The position numbers and the translations under genes are program-made. Positions 1-5,479 of a DNA stretch of 5,479 nt are shown here, piece by piece. Source of the stretch: Ignavibacteria bacterium (GTDB lineage: Bacteria > Bacteroidota > Ignavibacteria > UBA10030 > UBA6906); contig JAOUDE010000186.1 of assembly GCA_029859455.1 (NCBI GenBank), forward strand, positions 1 to 5,479, read 5' to 3'. Position 1 is the first letter of the stretch; every line of letters starts with the position of its first letter. The notes beneath the pieces are model-generated. The model did no database searches, was not told where the DNA came from, and was given only the letters and a program-made list of their open reading frames with translations.

Positions 1-1
1 G

Positions 2-295
2 CCGGGGGGATGGCAGAGGGAAGTGGTCGACCGTCTCACCGACCATGTGTATATCACTTTCGACGTCGACGGGCTGGACCCGTCGATCATGCCGAGCACC
101 GGAACACCTGAACCGAACGGACTGTTCTGGGCTGAGACGGTCGAGCTTCTGAGGATGGTCGGCGAGTACCGTTCGATCGTTGGATTCGACGTCGTCGAAC
201 TCGCTCCGCGCAAAGGGTTGACGTACCCTGATCTCACCGCGGCGAAGCTGACCTATAAGATAATGAACTGTGCATTCCCGGAACTGGCCGAATAG
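2..295 (+). CDS. Agmatinase/arginase (ureohydrolase) family protein, C-terminal part
   Basis: This is the 3' end of a gene whose start lies before the window; the reading frame is open from base 2 to the TAG at 293-295. It shows the ureohydrolase metal-binding signature TFDVDGLDPS (Asp codons at 62-64 and 68-70), followed by the PSTGTPEPNG loop and the distal GFDVVELAP segment, whose Glu normally helps bind the guanidino substrate. Members of this family use a binuclear Mn centre to split urea from agmatine, arginine or a related guanidino compound in the cytoplasm. The TGTPEP loop resembles agmatinases (putrescine synthesis) more than classical arginases, but substrate cannot be fixed from this fragment. 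The earlier metal ligands (GGDHS and DAHxD regions) are outside the window. The stop lies 5 nt before lpxB, so the two genes are probably co-transcribed, although no pathway link is evident. Confidence 0.9.
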   Translation, partial: PGGWQREVVDRLTDHVYITFDVDGLDPSIMPSTGTPEPNGLFWAETVELLRMVGEYRSIVGFDVVELAPRKGLTYPDLTAAKLTYKIMNCAFPELAE

Positions 296-300
296 CCGCG

Positions 301-1503
301 ATGCCGAATCACACCATCCCCCTGAAGATTCTGATGACAGCAGGAGAGGTGTCCGGGGACCGGCAGGCAGCGCACCTCGCGTCCGAAATCCACGCGCAGG
401 ATTCATCAGTGCTCCTGTATGGAACCGGCGGAGAAATGATGCGCCGGGCGGGAGTCGATATCGCTGTCCAGACCTCTCAGTACGGAAGCGTGGGAGTCCA
501 GGAGTCCCTCCGTTTCGTCAAGCCGCTCCGGAAAACCCTGAGGCTCATCCGCCATCTCGTCACCGAGCAACGGCCGGACATCGCGGTCCTCATCGACAAT
601 GAGGGCTTCAATGGTGTCCTTGCCAGGTTTCTTGCACGGGAGCAGATCCCGTTCATCTACTATTTCCCTCCGCAGGTCTGGCTCTGGGGGGAATGGCGCG
701 CACGGAGAATCGCCCGTCAGGCGAAACTGATTATTCCCGCATTCAGCCCGGAGGCCGAAATCTATCGGCGCGAGGGCGGGCGGGTCGAGTGGTTCGGTCA
801 TCCGCTTCTGGATATCGTCCGGCTGACGGCAGACCCAGAACAGTCGTTCAGGATGAACGGCCTTACTCCCTCCCGACGCACCGTTGGTATCCTGCCGGGG
901 AGCCGCTTCCAGGAAATCGAGGAGCTGTGTGACCCGATTCTCGGAGCTGTCAGGATCTTCCTGCGGAGGTATCCGGACCTGCAGGTTGTCATGCCGCTGG
1001 CCGCGCCTCACCTGAGAGGACGAGTCGAGGAGAAACTCCTTCGCTCGGGGCTGTCGCAGCGCATTCGCCTGCTGACAGAGAATGTGTATGATTGTCTGAG
1101 CAGATGCGACCTTCTTCTCCTTTCCTCCGGTACCGCCACGCTTGAGGGGGCGCTCCTCGGGGTCCCTATGGTTGCGGCCTACAGAGTCTCCCCAGTCACC
1201 TATGCGATCGGGAAGAGACTGGTCAAAAGCCGGTTTATTGCGATGCCGAACATCCTGCTCAACGAGCCGGTGATGCCGGAACTGATCCAGGATCAGGTAA
1301 CCCCGGATGCACTGGCAGCGATTGGACTGAAGATCCTTTCCGACCCGGGGAGAGCTTTGCGGATGACGGAAAAGCTGAGAACAATCAGGGGGATGCTTGG
1401 ATCAGAGGGAGTTCTTCATCAGGTGGCCGCTTCTGTTCTTCAGGAAGCGGCGGTTTCGCGCCTTATCAGAAGTCCCGAACCAGTCCTCTCCCCCGGAGGA
1501 TAA
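301..1503 (+). CDS. lpxB: Lipid-A-disaccharide synthase LpxB
   Basis: This 400-residue protein matches LpxB, a GT19-family glycosyltransferase. The enzyme joins UDP-2,3-diacylglucosamine and 2,3-diacylglucosamine-1-phosphate into the lipid A disaccharide at the cytoplasmic face of the inner membrane. Visible family landmarks are the N-terminal ILMTAGEVSGD (residues 10-20), the conserved Asp of LIDNEGFN (D99, equivalent to the E. coli catalytic Asp), PPQVWLWG (123-130), the nucleotide-site ILPGSR (197-202), SSGTATLEGALLGVPMV (275-291), YRVSPVTY (294-301), RLVKSRFIAMPN (306-317) and PELIQDQVTP (326-335). Length is close to the usual 380-390 residues. ATG 301 is chosen because the conserved core begins only a few codons later and the next ATG (334) would cut into it. 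The Shine-Dalgarno is weak, which fits coupling to the upstream gene ending 5 nt before. Oddities are IDNEGFN in place of the commoner IDxPDFN, and a short C-terminal tail. Confidence 0.95.
   Translation: MPNHTIPLKILMTAGEVSGDRQAAHLASEIHAQDSSVLLYGTGGEMMRRAGVDIAVQTSQYGSVGVQESLRFVKPLRKTLRLIRHLVTEQRPDIAVLIDNEGFNGVLARFLAREQIPFIYYFPPQVWLWGEWRARRIARQAKLIIPAFSPEAEIYRREGGRVEWFGHPLLDIVRLTADPEQSFRMNGLTPSRRTVGILPGSRFQEIEELCDPILGAVRIFLRRYPDLQVVMPLAAPHLRGRVEEKLLRSGLSQRIRLLTENVYDCLSRCDLLLLSSGTATLEGALLGVPMVAAYRVSPVTYAIGKRLVKSRFIAMPNILLNEPVMPELIQDQVTPDALAAIGLKILSDPGRALRMTEKLRTIRGMLGSEGVLHQVAASVLQEAAVSRLIRSPEPVLSPGG
1495..1500 (+). promoter_or_regulatory. Ribosome binding site of the acyltransferase gene
   Basis: GGAGGA sits 9 nt before ATG 1510 and lies inside the last codons of lpxB. 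It is the strongest Shine-Dalgarno match among the gene junctions of this window. It supports the 1510 start of the downstream gene over later in-frame GTG or ATG codons. Confidence 0.75.
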
Positions 1504-1509
1504 GCCCGG

Positions 1510-2469
1510 ATGGGATCACGCCCCACACAGTCGGGATCAGGCGGCGTGATCCGCCCACGGCCGATCGAAAAGCTTGTCGTTCACCCATTCCTGTCCCTCG
1601 CCTATCGAACCATTTCCTTCATCGTAAGAAGGCTCGGAGGCACTTCCGCCGTACGATTCAGCGAATCGGCCACCCGGTTGATGATTCGTCCATTCCGCCC
1701 TATCCGGTTCCGGGCGATGCGGCTGTTTCTTGGCCCTTCTGAGGGATCGGAGGAGGCCTGCGTGTCGCTGGACGACCGGTATATCCGGTATCAGGGGAGG
1801 ATCCTGCGTGAAAATATCGCGCTTGTTTCATCTTCTGCTGACTTCCTTCGCGGAAGGATTCATCTCGAGGGAGAGGAGCACGTGAAATCCGAGCTAGCGA
1901 AGGGAACCGGGGTGGTTATCCTCTGCACGCATGTCGGCAACTGGCTTCTCGCTCCAGCGCTGCTCTCGTTGCTCGGGTACAAGGTCTCCGGCATTGCGTA
2001 TGAGATTCCGATACAGTCGATCGAATCCCACATGAAGGAGATCTGGAAGCGGTTTGACATCACCGTGTACCACCCTGGAAAGTCATCCGTACGGAAAGCG
2101 AAGCAGGCGCTTGACCGGAATGAAATCCTGGTCCTTGCATACGACGCTTCCGTCCGCCCCGAATCATCAGTCTGGATGCCGTTCGATGACATCGCCATCC
2201 TTGCGGATCCGGGGCCTGCCCGCCTTGTCTCACTCCTGAAGCCACCGGTGCTCCGGTTGCACGTCCGGCCGCATGAGGATTCCTCGACAACCTTGACACT
2301 GATGCCGGAACCGGTTGGAGACGGTCCCGCAATGATGACGGCATGGCTGGGTGAGCTGCACCGAGAGATCAGGGCCAGACCGGAGCTGTGGTGGCCGTGG
2401 AGTTTTGTTCCTCTGGGTGATCGTTCAATGGTTCCCCGTGAGACCAGGTCGAAAGGCGTGGCTGTATGA
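1510..2469 (+). CDS. LpxL/HtrB-like acyltransferase, divergent
   Basis: This 319-residue protein has the layout of the lipid A secondary acyltransferases (LpxL/HtrB/MsbB), inner-membrane-associated enzymes that move an acyl chain from acyl-ACP to lipid A. An N-terminal hydrophobic or amphipathic segment (about residues 22-42) precedes ENIALVSSSADFLRGRIHLEGEEH (101-124), which resembles the region before the active site. VVILCTHVGNW (135-145) matches the catalytic block, and ADPGPARLVSLL corresponds to the family's TGPARLA segment. Two departures matter. The HX4(D/E) motif reads H141-VGNW-L146, with Leu where the catalytic acid is expected. The C-terminal block reads WWPWSFVPLG where LpxL proteins usually have W-x-H-(R/K)-R-F/W. 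It may therefore be a neofunctionalised transferase or an inactive relative. It lies 6 nt after lpxB and overlaps the first P450 by ATGA. Fold assignment is fairly sure; substrate is unknown. Confidence 0.75.
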   Translation: MGSRPTQSGSGGVIRPRPIEKLVVHPFLSLAYRTISFIVRRLGGTSAVRFSESATRLMIRPFRPIRFRAMRLFLGPSEGSEEACVSLDDRYIRYQGRILRENIALVSSSADFLRGRIHLEGEEHVKSELAKGTGVVILCTHVGNWLLAPALLSLLGYKVSGIAYEIPIQSIESHMKEIWKRFDITVYHPGKSSVRKAKQALDRNEILVLAYDASVRPESSVWMPFDDIAILADPGPARLVSLLKPPVLRLHVRPHEDSSTTLTLMPEPVGDGPAMMTAWLGELHREIRARPELWWPWSFVPLGDRSMVPRETRSKGVAV

Positions 2470-3830
2470 ACAGACCTCCAGGCCCGTCGAAGGGCGAACT
2501 GATCCGTTCCGTCCCCGGACTGCTCCGGGATCCCCTGGGAATTTTTCTCGACTGGAAGGACAGATACGGAACCGTTGTTTCAGTTCCTGTAAGGACGCCG
2601 CCCACACTCCATCTTTCCGATCCGGCTGATCTCAGACATATCCTTGTCAGTCACCCCGAACGTTACCGGAAGACTGGTGCGCTCATCATCGGGCGTCGGC
2701 TGATCGGAAAAGGACTGCTCGCAAGCGGTGAGCCTCTGCACTCGCAACAACGCCGGATTGCCCAGCCGCATTTTACCCGGCAGGCGGTCGATCAGTTTGC
2801 ACGCATGATGATCACGACCACGGAAGAAATGCTCTCTCAATGGCAGACAGGAACAGTCGTCGATATCTTTCCACAGATGGCCCGGCTGACGATCGCGATC
2901 ATCGGAAAGGCCTACTTCACGAACGATTTCACGGCGATTGCTGACCAGCTCTACAAAGACTTCGGGGTATGCCAGCGCTACATGCAGAAGCTTGTGTACC
3001 TCCCGGAGTCGTTCCCGACCCCGGGGAATATCCGTTACCGGAGGGCGGTCGCCCGGATCGACAGGGTTATTCGCCGTTTGATCCGCGAGCGCCAGGCGCA
3101 GGAGCGGGACAGGCCGGATGATCTGCTGACAACACTCATCGAAGCCCGTGATGATGCGGGCAACGCTCTGTCCGAGAACCAGGTCCGCGATGAGATGGTG
3201 AATATCCTCCTGGCGGGACATGAAACCACGGCGATCGCTCTGTCATGGACCTGGTACTTCCTTTCTCTTCATCCTTCCGTGGAGAGAACATTCCACCAGG
3301 AGATCTCCGGTGTTCGCCTCAGAGGCCATGAGGATCTCGGTGCACTCGGCTACACGGAAATGGTGCTGAATGAATCAATGAGAATCCGCCCACCTGTGTG
3401 GATCATTGCCCGGGTCGCCCTTGAAACCGACAGGCTCGAATCGGGACTGGTGATCCCGGAAGGGACAGAGGTGCTCATGTTGCCATATGTGGTCCATCGA
3501 AACGCGGCCTGGTTCCCAAACCCTGAATTGTTCGACCCTTCCCGGTTCGCACCGAACGACCGGAAACGGCCACCTCTTCTTTACTTCCCCTTCGGAGCCG
3601 GCCCGCGGGGCTGCATCGGGGAGGCATTTGCGCGGATGGAAGCTTTGATTATCCTCACACTGATCGGCGGCAGATTCTCCCTCAGACTCACCCCCGGGCA
3701 GAATATTGTGCCGGATCCTCTGGTGACTCTTCGTCCGAAAAGGGGAATCCTCATGACCATAGAGGAACGTCCGCCAATCGGCAACAAGCAGGGAGCAGGA
3801 AAGCCTGCCGGAGTCGGAGTCCCCGGATGA
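2466..3830 (+). CDS. Cytochrome P450 (first of tandem pair)
   Basis: This 454-residue heme monooxygenase has all core P450 motifs. They are a proline-rich start (PPGP, residues 4-7), the C-helix HSQQRRIAQPHF (92-103), the I-helix oxygen-activation motif AGHETT (250-255), the K-helix ESMR (E303, R306), the FDPSRF segment (356-361), and the heme loop FGAGPRGCIG (376-385) with axial Cys383 (codon 3612-3614). There is no N-terminal membrane anchor or signal peptide, so it should be soluble and cytoplasmic, drawing electrons from a separate ferredoxin/reductase. The AGHETT motif and general layout are of the type found in CYP4/CYP102/CYP110-like enzymes, many of which oxidise fatty acids, but substrate cannot be assigned. 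ATG 2466 overlaps the acyltransferase stop (ATGA) and has AAAGG 9 nt upstream, which implies translational coupling. The C-terminus ends in a Gly/Pro-rich tail (about 440-454) that does not look like part of the P450 fold. Confidence 0.95.
   Translation: MNRPPGPSKGELIRSVPGLLRDPLGIFLDWKDRYGTVVSVPVRTPPTLHLSDPADLRHILVSHPERYRKTGALIIGRRLIGKGLLASGEPLHSQQRRIAQPHFTRQAVDQFARMMITTTEEMLSQWQTGTVVDIFPQMARLTIAIIGKAYFTNDFTAIADQLYKDFGVCQRYMQKLVYLPESFPTPGNIRYRRAVARIDRVIRRLIRERQAQERDRPDDLLTTLIEARDDAGNALSENQVRDEMVNILLAGHETTAIALSWTWYFLSLHPSVERTFHQEISGVRLRGHEDLGALGYTEMVLNESMRIRPPVWIIARVALETDRLESGLVIPEGTEVLMLPYVVHRNAAWFPNPELFDPSRFAPNDRKRPPLLYFPFGAGPRGCIGEAFARMEALIILTLIGGRFSLRLTPGQNIVPDPLVTLRPKRGILMTIEERPPIGNKQGAGKPAGVGVPG
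3816..3819 (+). promoter_or_regulatory. Ribosome binding site of the second P450 gene
   Basis: GGAG lies 7 nt before ATG 3827, and another GGAG lies at 3810-3813. Both are within the end of the first P450 gene. Together with the ATGA overlap at 3827-3830 this supports the chosen start and coupled translation of the two P450s. Confidence 0.6.
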
Positions 3831-5173
3831 GAAGGCACGGACTCGAGTGGTGGCAGCTGTTCACCGAGATCCCGAAACGGGAGAAAGATCCGCTCGGGAC
3901 CATCCGACGGTGGCACGCCCTCTATGGACCGCGGGTCCGGATCCCTGTCCGCTCGCCAGCGTCATGGTCTCTGACCGATCCTGAGGATATACGTCATGTT
4001 CTCGTGACGAACAACATGAATTACCGGAAGGTCGGTTGGTTGACACTCGGCCGCCGCTTTCTCGGCGACGGGTTGCTCACCAGCGCCGGGACACTCCACC
4101 GGCATCAGCGATCAGTTCTCCAGCCGTCGTTTCACCGAAGCGAAATCCAGAAATCCGCCGACACGATTGTTCAGGAGATCGACAGGACGATTTCATCATG
4201 GAAAGACGGGGAGACGGTCAACATCTCCCATGAGATGGCCAGGCTGACACTCGGGGCAGTAGGCCAGTCATTCTTTCAGCGCAGCTTCCGGGACGTTGCC
4301 GATGAACTGCTGGAGGCATTTCTCACGTGCCAGCGTTTCATGGCGCGATGGTCATCCTTCCTGCCGGAGAGCTTCCCGACGCCGAAGACGATCCGGTATC
4401 ACCGGGCAACAGCCACGATCGACAGGATCATTGATGACCTGATGTCGGCACCACGGCCGGGGGGATTCCTCAGCGGCCTTCTCGCTGCCAGGGGAATCGA
4501 TGGCAAACCGATGAGCAGGCAGCTGATTCGGGATGAGATCGTCACCATCCTCTGGGCCGGCCATGAGACAGCCTGCAATGCACTGGAGTGGGGGTGGTAC
4601 CTGCTCTCGCGGCACCCGGACATTGAGTCACGGCTCCACCAGGAAGTCGACAACGTTCTTGAAGGCAGAGCGCCATCCATTGAGAGCGTACCGCATCTGA
4701 AATACACAGATATGGTCTTTGCCGAGATTCTCCGGATGTATCCGCCGGCCTGGATCCTGGCCCGTTGGGCGATCGGAGAGGACGAACTCAGTGGCGGGAT
4801 GCGTCTGCCGGAGGGATCGATCCTGTTCATCAGTCCCTACGCGATCCACCACGATCCGCGCTGGTTCCCCGACCCTGACACATTCGATCCCGAGCGGTTC
4901 GATTCCGCCCGACGGACGGAGCGCCCCTCTCTCTCCTACATTCCTTTCGGTGCCGGTCAAAGGGTCTGCATCGGCGAGCATTTCGGCCGGCTTGAAGGGG
5001 TTCTGGTCCTTGCGCGGATTGCTCAACGATTCAGGCTGATGCCGATACAGGGACAGAGGGTGACTCCTGAGCCGCTCCTGACCCTGAGGATGAAACAGGA
5101 TCTGACCCTGGCTGTGCAACAGAGGAGACTCCGAAAATCGATCGCGCCATATTTGCATACTACAGCTTCCTAG
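3827..5173 (+). CDS. Cytochrome P450 (second of tandem pair)
   Basis: This 448-residue P450 is paralogous to the preceding gene and nearly co-linear with it; LPESFPTP falls at residues 179-186 in both proteins. Motifs are the C-helix HRHQRSVLQPSFH (91-103), the I-helix AGHETA (244-249) retaining the acid-alcohol pair Glu247-Thr248, the K-helix EILR (E300, R303), FDPERF (353-358), and the heme loop FGAGQRVCIG (374-383) with axial Cys381 (codon 4967-4969). It lacks the PPGP-type proline-rich N-terminus of its neighbour and has no membrane anchor. It should be a complete, soluble monooxygenase that needs external redox partners. The residue after the conserved Thr is Ala rather than Thr, and the active-site half of the I-helix differs (CNALEWGWY against AIALSWTWY), which suggests a different substrate or position of oxidation. 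The ATG overlaps the upstream stop by ATGA, and the gene end runs into waaA. Confidence 0.95.
   Translation: MRRHGLEWWQLFTEIPKREKDPLGTIRRWHALYGPRVRIPVRSPASWSLTDPEDIRHVLVTNNMNYRKVGWLTLGRRFLGDGLLTSAGTLHRHQRSVLQPSFHRSEIQKSADTIVQEIDRTISSWKDGETVNISHEMARLTLGAVGQSFFQRSFRDVADELLEAFLTCQRFMARWSSFLPESFPTPKTIRYHRATATIDRIIDDLMSAPRPGGFLSGLLAARGIDGKPMSRQLIRDEIVTILWAGHETACNALEWGWYLLSRHPDIESRLHQEVDNVLEGRAPSIESVPHLKYTDMVFAEILRMYPPAWILARWAIGEDELSGGMRLPEGSILFISPYAIHHDPRWFPDPDTFDPERFDSARRTERPSLSYIPFGAGQRVCIGEHFGRLEGVLVLARIAQRFRLMPIQGQRVTPEPLLTLRMKQDLTLAVQQRRLRKSIAPYLHTTAS
5122..5127 (+). promoter_or_regulatory. Candidate ribosome binding site for waaA
   Basis: GAGGAG lies within the last codons of the second P450 gene. 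It stands 9 nt before an in-frame ATC at 5137, the best-placed though non-standard start candidate for waaA. No comparable purine-rich site precedes the only standard alternative, TTG 5179. Confidence 0.4.
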
Positions 5174-5479
5174 TCACGTTGTTCGTCGCAGCTTATGGCA
5201 GCTGGAAAAGATTGCGGTGCCTGGCCGGAGGAGACGATTGCCCCGAACTCGATGAGCGGCTCGGCAGACGTGTCCCACCGCAGATGGCGCACAGACGGGG
5301 GATCATCATCAATGCTGCATCAGTGGGTGAGGTGGCGGAGGCGGAGTCGCTGATCCGCGCGTTGCACTCACTGGCACCCGATCTGGAATTCCTTATTACC
5401 ACTGGTAATCGGGATGGAAGGATACGAGCTTCCCGGGTTGCAAAGACCGGCGGGCCCCGAATCCGGACATGCTACCTTC
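5137..5479 (+). CDS. waaA: 3-deoxy-D-manno-octulosonic acid (Kdo) transferase, N-terminal part
   Basis: The frame open from 5071 to the window end encodes the N-terminus of WaaA/KdtA, the inner-membrane enzyme that transfers Kdo from CMP-Kdo to lipid IVA. Numbered from 5137, residues 5-21 form a hydrophobic anchor (IFAYYSFLVTLFVAAYG). They are followed by DERLGRRVP, and then by IIINAASVGEV (56-66), which contains the family's ASVGE motif with its catalytic-base Glu65 (codon 5329-5331). LIRALHSLAPDLEFLITTGNRDG (72-94) matches the usual segment ending in TTxTxTG. The C-terminal glycosyltransferase half lies beyond the window. The start is uncertain: no ATG or GTG occurs in frame between the stop at 5068-5070 and the conserved region. 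ATC 5137 with GAGGAG upstream keeps the whole anchor, whereas TTG 5179 would lose most of it. The gene overlaps the second P450 by about 37 nt, which indicates the same operon. Confidence 0.85.
   Translation, partial: MDRAIFAYYSFLVTLFVAAYGSWKRLRCLAGGDDCPELDERLGRRVPPQMAHRRGIIINAASVGEVAEAESLIRALHSLAPDLEFLITTGNRDGRIRASRVAKTGGPRIRTCYL

Noticed and set aside
270..602. Plus-strand frame overlapping the agmatinase end and the lpxB start
   Set aside because: It is out of frame with the conserved LpxB sequence and its translation is low-complexity (Arg/Pro/Ser-rich), typical of a shadow frame.
406..1011. Long minus-strand open frame opposite lpxB
   Set aside because: It lies entirely antisense to a clear lpxB gene, its translation is rich in Arg/Pro/Asp with no recognisable domain, and such frames are common in GC-rich coding sequence.
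2580..3221. 213-codon minus-strand open frame opposite the first P450
   Set aside because: The sense strand encodes conserved P450 motifs throughout. The antisense product shows no family features and no ribosome binding context.
2466..3830. CYP152-type peroxygenase or CYP102-type P450-reductase fusion
   Set aside because: The I-helix has the intact acid-alcohol pair (AGHETT), unlike peroxygenases, and the protein ends just after the heme domain, so there is no fused reductase.
3770..3830. Gly/Pro-rich tail of the first P450 as a possible frameshift product
   Set aside because: The conserved P450 C-terminal strand ends normally before it. The tail is short and its composition can be explained by the ribosome binding sites and start overlap of the next gene.
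4556..4580. Loss of the oxygen-activating Thr in the second P450 (AGHETA)
   Set aside because: The catalytic Thr is the one directly after Glu, and it is present. Only the next residue, which is variable across P450s, is Ala.
5193..5402. Minus-strand frame at the 3' end of the window
   Set aside because: It is antisense to the waaA coding sequence, which carries the ASVGE motif. The minus-strand translation is Ser/Arg-rich without a domain.

Overview
The window comes from a Gram-negative (diderm) bacterium. It carries two signature genes of lipopolysaccharide core biosynthesis: lpxB (lipid A disaccharide synthase) and the start of waaA/kdtA (Kdo transferase). Base composition looks moderately GC-rich, with a third-position preference for G/C. 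I cannot name the phylum from the sequence alone.

All genes run on the + strand with almost no space between them. In order they are: the 3' end of an agmatinase/arginase-family gene (2-295); lpxB (301-1503); a divergent LpxL/HtrB-like acyltransferase (1510-2469); two tandem, clearly paralogous cytochrome P450 genes (2466-3830 and 3827-5173); and the 5' part of waaA (about 5137 to the window end). Junctions are +5 nt, +6 nt, a 4-nt ATGA overlap, a second ATGA overlap, and an overlap of about 37 nt into waaA. This reads as one co-transcribed, translationally coupled unit. There is no gene-free stretch over 300 bases, and I see no RNA gene, terminator, mobile element, CRISPR array or long repeat.

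The biology that stands out is the insertion of an acyltransferase plus two P450 monooxygenases between two canonical lipid A/Kdo genes. LpxB makes the tetraacylated disaccharide precursor, and WaaA adds Kdo to the later lipid IVA. An LpxL-like enzyme would normally add secondary acyl chains after that. Two soluble P450s with complete heme-binding and oxygen-activation motifs would be well placed to oxidise an acyl chain, either before transfer or on lipid A itself. The known lipid A hydroxylase, LpxO, is an Fe(II)/2-oxoglutarate enzyme, so a P450-based lipid A tailoring route would be unusual. This is inference from gene context: the acyltransferase lacks the usual acidic residue of its HX4(D/E) motif, no redox partner is encoded in the window, and no substrate can be read from the sequence.
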